Shown piece by piece: positions 7,468-19,342 of a DNA stretch of 26,061 bases. How positions within the stretch are numbered: position 1 is the first letter of the stretch; each line of letters begins with the position of its first letter. The stretch comes from Multifurca ochricompacta. Lineage: Eukaryota; Basidiomycota; Agaricomycetes; Russulales; Russulaceae. A program made the position numbers and the translations under genes. The notes beneath the pieces are model-generated. The model was not told the origin of the DNA. It searched no databases and was given only the letters and a program-made list of their open reading frames with translations. The DNA is taken from positions 1 to 26,061 of the forward strand of contig WTXG01000397.1 in the NCBI GenBank assembly GCA_022496185.1, given 5' to 3'.

Positions 7468-10400
7468 CATGTCCTCCCACCGCCCCCAGAGACGCACTGG
7501 TAACCCATCGCCCCACGATCGTGACTTGTCTCAGCCAAGAGTCATGTCAAGCCCTTCAAGTCCTCAGGACAAGTCCACAATGAGAGTGTCGAGGAAACTG
7601 AGAGTGTGGCCTCTCACACTTACTCCAGCAACCAGGGGACTACAAGTAGTAGCAAAGTTGAACTTGCAGTTTCCGGGTATCCAGATAGTGAACTTGTCGA
7701 GGACACAATTTCCGATCAAGAACACAAACGATTGGACAACTTGAGTTATGTCTCGGCACTCTCAGCACTCTTTCATCAACTCGATGCTATGCACTTCCTC
7801 TTCTCCAGACAATTATTAGTGATTGTAATCAGTTAGATCAAAAGTACATCAAAGATCAAGAGTCAATCACATTGATCAAGGATCTCTTCAAAGCATGCCC
7901 TGGCTCGTCCCGTATCTTGGCAAGTGCTGCAACCAGAAATCGTTCCATGATGTTTGTCATCTCAGTGAGCATCTTCCACACAATCTGCACCCAATCGCTT
8001 CTCACACCGCCCTAACATGCAGAAATCTTACGACCCGACACCACTGATTCCAACCCAAAACAAAGGATTGATCACCCCCAGTTTCCAACTTGGTTAAATC
8101 AATTCAAGGTGCACAATTACCCAAAAGCCGTTAACCATGCTTATTAAAACCCATAATAGCTACCTTAGATGCATGGTATTCCCCTTTCAAAGGCAATGCC
8201 GCCGATTCACTTCTTCTCACAATCGAGAGTTATCTTGACAAGCGGAGAAATGTCTATGCCCGGCATGCCAGCATAGTGAATTCATCAGGAACAGGGAAAT
8301 CTCGTATGGTGGATGAAGTGGCGACCAAAATTATTACCGTTCCTATGTGTCTTCGCAAGCCTGGGACTCAAGGTTCGTTTTTCCGCTCTTTCTTATATAT
8401 GTGTTAATTCTCTGATCCCAAAAAGGGTTTCCACCTCCTGATATCGATCTGCGGAACTGGTTGTATTCTGTTAAGGACGACATTGATCCAGATGAGCTGG
8501 CCAAGAAGCTTCATGGTTTTGTCTATGCCCTTTTGACTGTCACCGAGAAGCATTTGGAAGATATTGAATCCGATCAGCAGGGTGATTGAACTCATCTCAT
8601 CTCATGAACCCATGTGGTAACATAGCGTTGCAGATGACGTTGCACCAAAGGAATCGGCCAGCATCGGGAGGGATCGGCATTGACCTAGGACAGATACAGT
8701 GACACTTGTGAAGGAGTGCCAGGAGAAGCTGGCCAAGGCATTTGCAACACATGACAATAGGTCAAGGTTTCCGAAGTTGAATGATTATCGCAGAAACTTT
8801 TTCGAGGCTGTAGTTGATGAGGCCACCAAGGTCGGTTGAGTTGAGCTGAGCTGTGTCGATTTCGTAAATTGACTGACCGTCTTCAAGTTCATGGCGTCTA
8901 GCAAGCGGGTTCATAAGAAAACAAGAGGGAAAGAATCGTAGCCCTCCCCATACGCAGTGGATGGAAAGGGAGTGATAAATGCAGGACTCAAGCTCTGTCG
9001 TCTCTTGGACCCTAAAGGATCCTTAAATTCGGCTAATGGACCAAGGCGGCCTCTGATCATCTTTGCTTTTGATGAATCGCATGTACTAGGCAATATCCCA
9101 CCTGGAAAGGAATGGACACTGTTCCATGAATTGCGCCATGCTTTGTGGCTGCTAGTCAAATTCCCAATCTTTTCATTGTTCCTTTCAACGGCTGGAAAGT
9201 TCCATGTGTTCTCGCCAGAGATAAGAAAGGATCCTTCTAATCTGGTCACAAACATGAACCTTTCTGTTTTGCATCCATTTCCGAGATTAGTTTTGATGAT
9301 CTCATCACACCCCCAGAGGAAGATATGTGACTGTGGATGAAATGGTACATGATAAATGGATAACTCACCTGGGCCATCCACTGTGCGTCTATCTCTCTCT
9401 CTTCTCTCTATATTATTATTATTGATAGATAGCATGCAGGTTTGGCACTCATTATGATCTTTTGGTGGAGTCTGAAGCAGATGGCAACCTTCTAATCTTG
9501 CGAAACAAAAGTTATTGGGTGGCCACACCTTACTCGATCAAGATTTACATGGACCAGGTCTTTGGCCTGTCTCTCTGTCCGCTTTTGCCTTGGGTTCAAC
9601 CTTGCCTACTCACATGGTCGTGAGTTGGCACGCACTCAGGTTGAACGTCACATGCGACTGTGCCTTGTGGCGACCGCTGGATTCGAAGACATGATCACCG
9701 TCGTTGGATCGGAGCCATATCTGGCTCAAGCCGCCCTTGAACTTATAAGTGGGCAGGAGTGAATCCTGTCATTGCCTGGAGGAGAATTCGGATCTTAATT
9801 GTGTGGACCATGGCCAGCATGGGGAGCTGATTGCCACACTGATTGTTATGCAGGCCTGTGATGCTGCTGCTGCAGTGGCCAATAGGCGATGGGTGTTTGT
9901 GAATGAGTTTATGGAGGCTTTGCTTCCTGCATTGGCATATGATGCACTGAGAACAAGTCTTCCAGCCCTTTTCCATCGCAACGAGGACATCCCATTTGAA
10001 ATGGCGTTCAGGGATACTGCTTGGTTCAACCATGTGATCAAGGTCAGAAACTCTGACAAGATCAGTGTCAAGTCTCTCTGGGAATTCATCACGCGAGGTG
10101 CCATGATTCTGTTCATCAACAACCAACGTGGTGTCGACATTGTCATTCCTGTTTGTGTGAAGAATGAAAGGCTTTCTCCACGCACAACAACAGCAATTCT
10201 TATTCAAGTCAAGAATGACAAGAGCTCCAGTGTGATATTAGTGGCCATCTGTTCGACGGCATGGAACCATTTCACGTAAGGCTGTTCCCTGCAGGCCACA
10301 TGCCTCTTCTGGTTATTTGAATGGTCTTCGCGCTGGCCTCCGACGACGCTGGGGTGTTGACTCCAGCGGCACGGCAGCAAAGGCACCACCACTATGATCC

Positions 10401-10613
10401 ATCGACTTGCTATGACATGTGGTGTGCGGGAATATCTGGAGACACATTCAAGGACATTGAGGGGACTTGCACTGGTACCGGAATTTGTTGCAACATGATG
10501 TTCAGCCTCCTGAAACATATGCATTGGGAGAGATTGAGGACAAACTGATGAGCAAGGAGGTCAAGGAGGTGAAAGGGGGTCGAAGGCGAAAGGTGCAGGC
10601 CCTGGTGGATTGA
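7468..10613 (+). pseudogene. P-loop NTPase with REase-like nuclease motif (Crinkler-effector-like)
   Basis: This is a broken multi-exon gene. In order it shows: a low-complexity N-terminus from ATG 7468; AWYSPFKGNAADSLLL and ESYLDKRRNVYARH; the Walker A loop SSGTGKS (8288-8302); a 50-odd-base intron before GFPPPDID; Walker B IIFAFDESH (about 9055-9081); FSLFLSTAGKF; ARTQVERHMRLCLVATAGFE; and a C-terminal segment with GVDIVIPV (Asp 10136) and ILIQVKND (QVK 10205-10213), matching the D…QxK pattern of REase-fold nucleases. I know the order from a large mushroom family related, as far as I recall, to Crinkler-type effectors. It is dead: frameshifts near 7560, 8690, 9325, 9600, 10230 and 10470, TAG at 8939 and TGA at 10318. 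A further C-terminal exon may reach 10762. Function is inferred from motifs only. Confidence 0.75.
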
Positions 10614-11463
10614 AAGGGGCCAGACTATTACAATTTGTGTGTTTAATCAATCTGATCACAGTGGCCGCTTTCGATGACAATGATGTGCTTAGTGATGTGC
10701 ACAGCTTGGCTCAAAGCCGCAAGCTGGCCGTTTCTGAGCCAGAAAAAGCTGGGCCGACATAGGCCGTGAAAATGGCTTCCAGCAGCCCATGGCTCAGGCT
10801 TACAATCCTTCTTTCTCTCAAACCACCACCATCAAGCTTGAGCCTTGCTCGCTTTGGGGTGATTTTGCTAGATAGATTGTACTACAAACCAAGTTTTTTG
10901 TTGTCTCATTGCGGGCCCCTTCAGCCCTTAAGATTCCACACACACTATGTCTGGTGGCAACGCCACCAACCCCATTGAGGTGGGTTCGTCGTCCTCGGCG
11001 GACTCATCGATAGTCGCCATAGGGGCACAAGTTGTGACCCCATCTCCTCCTCCTCCTTATGTCGCGCCCCCTTGTACTGGGGGTCCTCACCTTCTCCATG
11101 GGACCTCCAACCCCATCAATTTCCCGCCTGAGCTTGCCTCGGATGATGTGCTCCTTGCATATCTCTGCCCAATGCTCTACAACCCAGTTGACATGCTGGA
11201 TTGTTCTCTTCACCTTGATGTTGCTGCCCATGAGAGCTGCATTGAGTATCTCAATGAGGCCCGTCGTCGGGACCTCCAAAACACCTCGGAGGGTAGCATG
11301 GGCTACTCTCTTTACTACCTTGCAGCCACCCTCCACATGGATGCTCAGTCCAACATGGGCATTACTGTGGCAATGCTGGAATGCTCAAACAGCATCACAA
11401 CAGCACTCCTTGATGCTGGCCTACAGCGCTCAGGTGAGCACTCTTACCACACTGGTCTAGAAC

Positions 11464-11640
11464 TAGGGCATAGCACGAGTCCGGGTAACTCGCGAGTTTT
11501 TTGAGTAGAGCCGTGGGAAAACTTGTGGGTATTGATACTCGCGGATCCGGGTGATCCGTGGGAACATACTCGTGCGGATCCGGGTATTGATTTTGGCACC
11601 CTGGGTACCCGGGCGGGTACTCGTGGAATACCCGCACAGA
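11464..11640 (+). repeat. Left end and subterminal repeats of the hAT
   Basis: The 17-bp inverted repeat is followed by many short motifs of the form GGATCCGGGT, ACTCGCG, GGGTACCCG and their complements. This is the usual form of hAT subterminal transposase-binding arrays. A 50-bp block (11538-11587) recurs in the same orientation at the right end (19578-19627). Confidence 0.8.
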
Positions 11641-12159
11641 TATTATTATTTATTAAATTATTTTTGCCACACTTAATCCCAGTTTTAATTATCCTCTATT
11701 TCTATTATAACCCTCTTTTATTTTGTCATAAGTAAATCTTACGGTGCCATCACCGCATGCACACCTCCCCTGGCCTGCCCACCCAAAGCTGGCGCCTGGG
11801 TAGACCATGACCTTGACCCCCCTCATCCCTATGGTCCCTCCCTCTCATGTGACCCATTCACACCACTCTTCATACTTTTCCTTCTTACCTCCCATCTGAC
11901 CTTCCTCCAAAGGCCCCACTTCCATCCACGCTACTTTCCGAAAAACTGACAAAGGAAGATAAACCGTGGCTCAACCAACGACCAGACAGGTGCACCCATG
12001 CCAGCCGTTGGGTCACCTTCTTCATGCCCTTCCTTGGTGCCTGTGGTGCTGGTGTGCTGTGCTGGACCAGGTATCAAAGCACGTGAGACACAATGATAGA
12101 CCTCAATCGACTGTGCAGTGTTATGGAGGATACTTTTGACAACTTGGACGTCGACAACA
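11641..12159. other. Stretch without a recognisable gene
   Basis: AT-rich to about 11735, then GC-rich pyrimidine-heavy sequence. By composition and position the GC-rich part probably belongs to the LINE remnant that follows, but no motif could be read. Confidence 0.4.
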
Positions 12160-13860
12160 GCGGCACCTGGACGTGAGACGTGGAGATGAGTGGCTTTGGG
12201 TATGTACTCACCTTTCTAAAGGCTTTCAATATCACAGGACTAACATTTGTCATTCACCTCGCAGGCGTGGTGCCCCTTTCACTCAAAGGACTGAACTGGC
12301 TGACCTCCTGCCACTCCCACGTGCCTCCACTGTGCTTATCCACAACACAGTGGCCCTCTCCAAGGTGGGCCAATGCGATAGCAAGGTGGTTGGTGCATCT
12401 GCCTCCACCATCATGGACTCCCAGGGAAATAAACGATGGAATGGTGCTGTGGAGCAGGGTGACATGGGCCGATGTCGAGATATTTGGGTTGGCGCACACC
12501 ATGCGCTGGATGTGACTTCTTTTGTGCGCTCTCTATTTCTTCTCACATTTACCTTACTGCCTTCTCCTCTTCTGTGCTAGCTCGCCTCCACTCGTGTGAT
12601 CACAAACAATTCATGGGTGACTTTGTATCATTCCAATGCTCCCTTACTAAATTTCTTGCTTCCTTTCCAGACACCTGACTCATGTTCATGTGGGTCCCGG
12701 GGATGACGACCTACCAGGCGATCGCGATCACTTCCAAGTCCGCAAACCACGCCCGCGTGTTGACCCCCTTGGGTGCGCTTGACGAGCGACTCTCCTCACT
12801 CAAGTGGCGCTCCCTCTCGCCCTTGTGCATATGACAATTGGCGCGAAGAATGGCTGCGTGACTGCGCTTGTGCCACTCCCACTGCCGATCACCCCTCCAG
12901 GCGCGATTACAAAGCCCATACACTCTCCATCACCCACCCCCCCAATGGTTCTAACCACCCACTCTGGTCTGCTGCAACTAATCCCTGGCCCACTCCTTTC
13001 AACTGACATACTACCTCGACAGCCATGCGCCTTGCTACCAGGCACGCCTTCATGGCCGACTACACCAAACACTTCCACCCCACACTTCCTGCCTCAGCTC
13101 ACACCTGGCCCCATGTTACGAACTACCCAGCGTACCAAACAGACGGCAAGACGCGGGGGACGCACAAGCAGTGACAGCAGCCGCGCGGGGTCCGCAAGGA
13201 CATCGCCGGCTTAGTCATGATGTCCCACGCCGAAGTCCAGAAGACAGGATACGGCATGAGGTACAGAAGCAGATCACGTGACAGTAAGGTTTGATGCCTC
13301 GTGTACAGAAGGACCCTGAACCTTAGTTGACGTGGGAAGACGGTGGCACTGGTTCTGATGGAAGGTTCCATAGTCACATGTCCAGAACCACAAGTGTCTA
13401 GATAAGACTGATAAGAACGGATGACTAAGCTAGTACCAGCATGTATATATACCCTAGCTAGTCTCGCTCAGATGGTTCCCCATCTTGAGCTCCTGTGACA
13501 ATCAGTAGCCTTGTGGACCTTTAACTTCCTTCCTTGCGTCTCACCACCCGGACTCCTCTCTTTGGTGCTTTGTCCTTCTGGGGCCTTGCACACTGATTGG
13601 CTTGTGACTGAGTGTAGCGTTGGACTTATTGTCTTCCGCATCGACCCAAGATCGTCCCGACCTTGTCTCTGTGACCTAGCCGCCCGCACTCGACCGCGTA
13701 CGCCCCTCTGAGCGTAACACCCCAGGTCTTCAACCACAAACACCACGTCGAATCCCTTCTGGGGTTCCTGCAAGACATGTGGGCTTTTTCAAGCCCATTT
13801 CCTCCCTGCGACCACGGGAACCAGATTAGGTCGCATTGGTCCAATGGGTTGATGGGTTGT
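12160..13860 (+). pseudogene. LINE ORF2 RNase H and C-terminal tail, carried in the hAT
   Basis: Seen in order, in shifting frames: VVGASASTIMDSQGNKRWNG with WVGAHHALDV (about 12388-12520), resembling the RNase H segment with G-GA and LGxHHTVF-like motifs; MWVPGMTTYQ (about 12687-12720), resembling the WVPGH RNase H segment; EEWLRDC and RRDYKAH; MRLATRHAFMADYTKHFHP (13022 onward); and VFNHKHHVESLLGFLQDMWAF after LTR B. The last matches the xLLxFLxxTxAF end of basidiomycete LINE ORF2 proteins as I remember them. Removing LTR B and one CCCCA restores the frame (TWP joined to QVFNH). The Cys-rich finger usual before this tail is missing. No start of the LINE is visible, so it is 5'-truncated. 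Confidence 0.55.
13114..13719 (+). repeat. Solo LTR, family B, 606 bp
   Basis: TGTTACGAAC…GAGCGTAACA is flanked by a perfect CCCCA (13109-13113 and 13720-13724). It aligns end to end with 5741-6974 once LTR C is removed from that copy. CG dinucleotides are far better preserved here. A TATATATACCCTAG box lies near 13445. Confidence 0.95.
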
Positions 13861-14614
13861 TTTTCCCTCAGAAATTTTACACTATGGCTCTCATGTCAAC
13901 TCCTTTGTCCTCACAATAGTTACATTATCCTCACAGTAGTTACATTGTCCCTAGATATAGCTGTGCAATTTAAATACCACCCTGAAAATGTGTACTGAAA
14001 ATCAATAAAAAAGATCATAAGTGAATCTGCGTGCATGAAAGACTGACAATGCTGCCTTCATGCAGATGCAAAAATCAAAAATGATAACTAATAAAAGATA
14101 AATGAGCTGCCTAGTTTAGTAGCGAGTGCTGTGTGATGTAGTACATCAACTAAATAAGGTAAAAGATAAGACAAGTAATGCTCATTCCAGTTTAGTTGGT
14201 CAAAATAGAGTAACAAGGGAATGTAGAGAACATTTGTGTGGATTGTCGTTAGCACGCTTGGGGCAGTAGTGCCAGTGCCACTCCCGTTGATCCGCTGATC
14301 TGGTGGCTTTCGGTCAGTCGATTTACACCCTGCTCATTGATCTTGTGGTACACTCCTTCATAAAAATAATATAGACTCTGACATTAATTTGACTTAAGTG
14401 CCGGACAGCCTCTGATATGGTACAAATGTGATTGATGCATAGCACAAGCAATTTACTTAGCATCTTTTAGACTGCATGCATTCCGGGCCACTTGCCTGTT
14501 CATTACTTTACATCCGGTTTCATCCTTATTGCTCGGTTTCATCCACTTTCGTCTCGCTTGCGCAGCTTCGCTCTTCAAAACACATTAGCACACATTCTAC
14601 TAGGCCTCTCTAAG
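13861..14614. other. Leader region of the hAT transposase, no gene seen
   Basis: AT-rich sequence with no supported reading frame. It holds a short tandem duplication of a TCCTCACA-TAGTTACATT unit (about 13909-13951). The rest is presumably transposon promoter sequence. Confidence 0.4.
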
Positions 14615-14622
14615 TATATAAA
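14615..14622 (+). promoter_or_regulatory. TATA box of the hAT transposase gene
   Basis: TATATAAA lies 239 bases before the proposed ATG at 14854. A pyrimidine-rich stretch (TTCTCTCTCTTTGTCTTATC, 14681-14700) follows. Position and composition fit a core promoter; no other match lies between it and the gene. Confidence 0.5.
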
Positions 14623-14853
14623 GGTACATCATACAACGCTTGTAGTAGGACCAACCAGCAGAAGCAGAATCAAAGCGCCGTTCTCTCTCTTTGTCTTATC
14701 TTGAGTACTAAGCGATTTCTCTACAACAACAAGCCCAAGGTCAAACAGAACCAGCAGCAGCAAGTCAGAAAAAGTCTTCAATACATTATCTCTTGTCTCT
14801 TGTGGAGCCGCCTCTTGCTTCTTTGGACGAACACAATCTCACAGTCATACGCC

Positions 14854-17742
14854 ATGGTTCACTCTCAATGCAAGCGCCAAAGGTTATGGGTGGCTTCCTC
14901 TGAAGGTGGAGACTCAGGTGCAGAACAACCCAGTACATCTGCTGCACCATCTTTGCGTGCATCTTCACCACCAGCACCGACCAAACACGAGAAATTCAAC
15001 AAACGATACAAGGCAGACGAGAGATCTGACAAAGAAGTGCTCAGTAAGTGTTGTACATTTATCTTATGTGAGTTGAGATTTATGTCCGAACAGAAGCACA
15101 GATGGTGATGTGGACCTCTAGAGTCTACGAGCATTTCTCTGCGCCGAAGATTGTTTCCAAAGGCGGCGTCATGCGGTATGCATTTCATTGTCGCAAGTAA
15201 GTCTACATCATGATTTAAAGCCTGATGCACTAATTATACTAATCATTCAGTCACCCTTCAATATACATCTCCCGAGCTTGACATGATGAAAGTACTAGCA
15301 ATCTGGTGCGGCATGTGGACCGATGCGATCCGAAAAATACAGCACAGAGTCAAGCATTCTCTGCATTTGCTCAAGGATCAAAGTACAATCCTGCTACACA
15401 TCGAATGAAAGTGGCACTTTGGGTCGTGCGCCATAATTGGCCATTTTCAATCATTGAGGATCAAGACCTTTTAGAGATCTTTTATGACCTTAATAACAAG
15501 TGTGTCACCCCTTCCATGAGCAGTGTATCCCGCGATGTTAGGGAGATTTTCCGAATGAGCAAGATAAAGGTGATGGAGATGCTACAGGTAAGGTTTACAA
15601 CGCTTTCAGTGTCTTGCCATCTAACTTTACCTTTCTCTCAGGCTTATGAAGGAATGCTACACATCGGTATAGATGGCTGGACAATGCCTCAAGTTATTTC
15701 ATTCATTGGCACTACTATCCATTGGGTTCGGGAGGGCAAAATGACGTCAATGATACTGGATTTCATCAAGTAAGTTAATCACTGGTTGTCATATAAATAA
15801 TATAGTTGCTAATCATTATACAGAGCACCAAAAGCCCATACTGGTGTTTATCTTGCTGCACGCGTCTCAGAATGCCTGCATGAATATGGAATCCACAATA
15901 AGGTATGTTTCAAGTTATATACTGTGAAAACAGAGGCATTTATCTACTGTACTAGGTACTGGCCATTGTCTGTGATAATGCATCAAATAACGATACAATG
16001 GTGGACGAGCTTCAAGACTTGGTTCTAAGCTTCAAGGGTCAGACGATGTGCGTGCGGTGCTTTGCGCACATCCTCAACTTGGTTGTGAAGGTGCGACGCA
16101 ACTCGTTATTCTTTCTGTCTTGTGTTAATGAGTTCGATTGGGTTGTTTACAGGCCATCCTCTCACAGTTCAGCCAGCAGACCAAGCCATTGGAGGATGAG
16201 CACGACGAGGGGCATGACGCCAACCTCTTCAAAGACATAGATGTCAATGACGTCATTGAGGACAATCTGGACAATGAAGATATAGATTTTCAACTGGACA
16301 ATGACGAAGTGGACCCCGCGGTCAAGGCAAGCGATGAGGCCATGATCCAGGAAGCCATAGAGGATGTTGGTTATAGTGGCAGGATCCCAACGCTTTCTTG
16401 CGCGGAGGTCAATTTAGGACGCTTCTCAGTCTTCAAGGTCAGTGACATCATTAATCAGAACTGTCAGATTATTTACATCGCTTTTTACATAGCTTCGGCG
16501 GCTTGCAACAAAGATAGTCCACAGCCCAACCATCAAGGCAGATCTCGAAGAATGCTGTTTGCGAAGCCAAATCAGACTGAAAGTTATGGTACAAGATGTA
16601 GCTACTCAATGGAACAGCACATCAGAACTCATCGGCCACGTGCTTCAACTTCGGCCAGCGCTTCAACTGCTCATTGTAATGTGCGAGCACAACAAAGTAC
16701 GTGGTGTCTGCTTGAAGAGGTTTCAGTTGTCAGAGGCAGAGTGGAAGATACTCGAGCAGCTGTACCCTCTCTTAGATCTGTTCATTGACGCGACAAAGAA
16801 GATTTCTCAAAACAAAACCCCTCTTATACATGATGTCATCCCAATTGTTGACATTCTAACTACTGCAATGGATGACTTCATTGATAATAAGTCACTCCAC
16901 CTAACTGTCCAGGGAGCCGCGCTTCGAGGGTCACTGCTAATGAGTAAGTATTACGTGCTTACTGACGATTCCTTGGTATTTCGCATTGCTATGAGTAAGT
17001 CAAGATTTGCTTTCTTATTTTTCTTATCTAATCATCTTAGTTCTTCACCCTCAACACAAGACTTCATACTTCATCAAGGCAGGATGGAAACATGAGTGGA
17101 TCAAGGCCACAGAGGACCTTGCGCGACAGGAATGGCAAGCATACAAGCCAGAAGTGCTATCTATGACATCTATGACATCAACAGCAGCATCAAGCGTCAC
17201 ATCAAAGGTAAGATTTCAAATATATGTCAAGGAGTAATTGGCAATTGCTCACTCTGCGTTTAATTAGGAACCGACTAGCCTTTTGGCAAAATATTTTGGC
17301 GCACTGCATGACAAGTTTACACCTGTCGACGCCCTGGATGAATGGCTGTCTAATGCGCCCACTGTCACCAACACTGATCCGATCACATACTGGACAGCAA
17401 TGAAGGCAACAGGCCATCCACTTGCACAAATGGCTATCAACTTCCTTTCCATTCCAGGTGGGTTATTAATCACTACTTTCATTTTTGTGGTGCTGAATAT
17501 ACATGGCAGCAACCTCAACTGATGTTGAACACGCGTTTTCAAAAGGTGGTTTAACAGTCTCAAAAATGCGACATTCTCTCTTGGATGAGTCTATGCAAGC
17601 AGCTACAGTACTTGGGTCATGGTGTGATATTCCTGATCTTATTCCTTACAATGATATAATAGCTGCTTTTAAGGATAAAGGGAAGCGGACAGGGAAGGCA
17701 AAGGCTATTATAGATATTATTGATGACAGTGATTCTACCTAG
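14854..17742 (+). pseudogene. hAT transposase, 11 exons, one premature stop
   Basis: It cuts and pastes the surrounding element. Exons by GT/AG and frame: 14854-15043, 15094-15196, 15251-15587, 15642-15769, 15824-15902, 15956-16090, 16153-16437, 16493-16994, 17041-17207, 17268-17457, 17510-17742. They sum to 2349 nt (782 residues); introns are 46-62 nt. Start chosen at GCCATGG, within an upstream-open frame. Motifs: a degenerate BED finger (FHC … STSNLVRHVDRC); first catalytic Asp in HIGIDGWTMPQ; second in VCDNASNNDTM; an acidic insert (about 16190-16360); DVATQWNST; and the C-terminal dimerisation block YW…LAQMAINFLSIP with ATSTDVEHAFSKGGL. The only break is TGA at 15279-15281 between SRA and HDESTSNL, where relatives have Arg, so CGA to TGA. 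Confidence 0.9.
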
Positions 17743-17874
17743 TTACAGAATATTGTAAAGTTTATATAGTCGCACTTGAATGTAACGCAAGAGTGTTGGA
17801 TGGCACCTGAGAAGGATCACCCACAGAATTTTGATAAGACACTTTTTAGCTGAGGAAAGCCTCAGCAACTGCAT
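17743..17874. other. 3' flank of the transposase gene
   Basis: Short AT-rich spacer between the transposase stop and the tandem array. No polyadenylation signal stands out. Confidence 0.4.
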
Positions 17875-19342
17875 GAAATAGATTTGAAGACGTACCCATG
17901 TGATGGCCATTCCCATCCTCCAAAGCATTGGCATTGACCCTGCACTTGAGCCCGTGACGTTCTCACTCATTGACGTTGCTTGTTGACCGACAGACGAAAG
18001 AAAGACATTGTTAGTGATAGGAAGGGTGGGCAGCTGTGTGAAACGGGGACGTACCTAAGTGATGGCCATTCCCATCCTCCAAAGCATTGGCATTGACCCT
18101 GCACTTGAGCCCGTGACGTTCTCGCTCATTGACGTTGCTTGTTGACCGACAGACAAAAGAAAGATGTCGTTAGTGATAGGACGGGTGGGGCAGCTGTGTG
18201 AAACAGGGACGTACCTAAGTGATGGCCATTCCCATCCTCCAAGGCGTTGGTGTTGACCCTGCACCTGAACTCATGACGTTCTCGCTCATTGACGTTGCTT
18301 GTTGACCGACAGACAAAAGAAAGACGTCGTTAGTGATAGGACGGGTGGGGCAGCTGTGTGAAACGGGGACGTACCTAAGTGATGGCCATTCCCATCCTCC
18401 AAGGCGTTGGTGTTGACCCTGCACCTGAACTCATGACGTTCTCGCTCATTGACGTTGCTTGTTGACCGACAGACAAAAGAAAGACGTCGTTAGTGATAGG
18501 ACGGGTGGGGCAGCTGTGTGAAACGGGGACGTACCTAAGTGATGGCCATTCCCATCCTCCAAGGTGTTGGCGTTGACCCTGCACCTGAACTCATGACGTT
18601 CTTGCTCATTGATGTTGCTTGTTGACCGACAGACAAAGAAAGACGTCGTTAGTGATAGGATGGGTGGGGCAGCTGTGTGAAACGGGGATGTACCTAAGTG
18701 ATGGCCATTCCCATCCTCCAAGGTGTTGGCGTTGACCCTGCACCTGAACTTGTGACATTCTCACTCATTGATGTTGCTTGTTGACTGACAAACGAAAGAA
18801 AGATGTTGTTAGTGAGTGATAGGAAGGGTGGGGCGGCTGTGTGAAACGAAGACGTACCTAAGTGATGGCCATTCCCATCCTCCAAGGCGTTGGTGTTGAC
18901 CCTGCACCTGAACTCGTGACATTCTTGCTCATTGATGTTGCTTGTTGACTGACAAACGAAAGAAAGATGTCGTTAGTGAGTGATAGGAAGGGTGGGGCAG
19001 CTGTGTGAAATGAAGACGTACCTAAGTGATGGCCATTCCCATCCTCCAAAGTGTTGTTGTTAACCTTGTGCTTGAGCTGCTTGAGCTTATGATGTTCTTG
19101 CTCATTGATGTTGTTTGTTGAATGACAACGAGAGGTAGAGAGGAGATCATCAGTGATAGGAGGGCTGGGGCAGCTGTGTGAAAGGGATGCAAATGAAGAC
19201 ATACCTATATGAGGCCATTCCCATCCTCCAAAGCATCCTTAACCCTGCACTTGAGTTTGTGACATTCTTGCTCATTGATGTTGTTTGTTGACTGATGGAA
19301 AGAGAAACGAGGTCGTTGGTGATAGGAGGGCCGGGGCAGCTG
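17875..19342 (-). repeat. Tandem array of nine 160-bp exon-intron-like units
   Basis: Units start with GATGGCCATTCCCATCC (last one GAGGCC) at 17902, 18061, 18221, 18381, 18541, 18700, 18864, 19028 and 19211. The five left-most spacings are 159-160 bases; spacing and divergence grow to the right. On the minus strand every unit has a GTACGT-type donor, CACTAAC branch-like site, pyrimidine tract and AG, giving a 77-nt intron-like part and an 83-nt exon-like part. The exon-like part reads NEQERHEFRCRVNANTLEDG in one frame, with an oldest version NEQECHKLKCRVKDALEDG that looks coiled-coil. Because 83 is not a multiple of three, joined exons shift frame and soon meet stops, so I do not call a protein. 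Confidence 0.85.

Noticed and set aside
8911..9528. 205-codon minus-strand reading frame
   Set aside because: It lies opposite the Walker B region of the NTPase pseudogene, whose plus-strand motifs are clear. No domain is visible on the minus strand.
12800..13214. Overlapping proline-rich frames on both strands
   Set aside because: They are biased-composition shadows of the LINE remnant, and one runs into the LTR B boundary at 13114.
13511..13711. 66-codon frame conserved between both B LTRs (also 6751-6948)
   Set aside because: It is explained by the shared LTR sequence. Its start is not an ATG in good context and nothing resembles a known protein.
18055..18584. Three 69-codon minus-strand frames in the tandem array
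   Set aside because: They recur because the DNA repeats. The 160-base period shifts frame each unit and the frames end in the same stop, so a multi-repeat protein is not supported.
17875..19342. CRISPR-like or centromeric satellite reading of the array
   Set aside because: Units are contiguous with no variable spacers, occur within a defined transposon, and number only nine.
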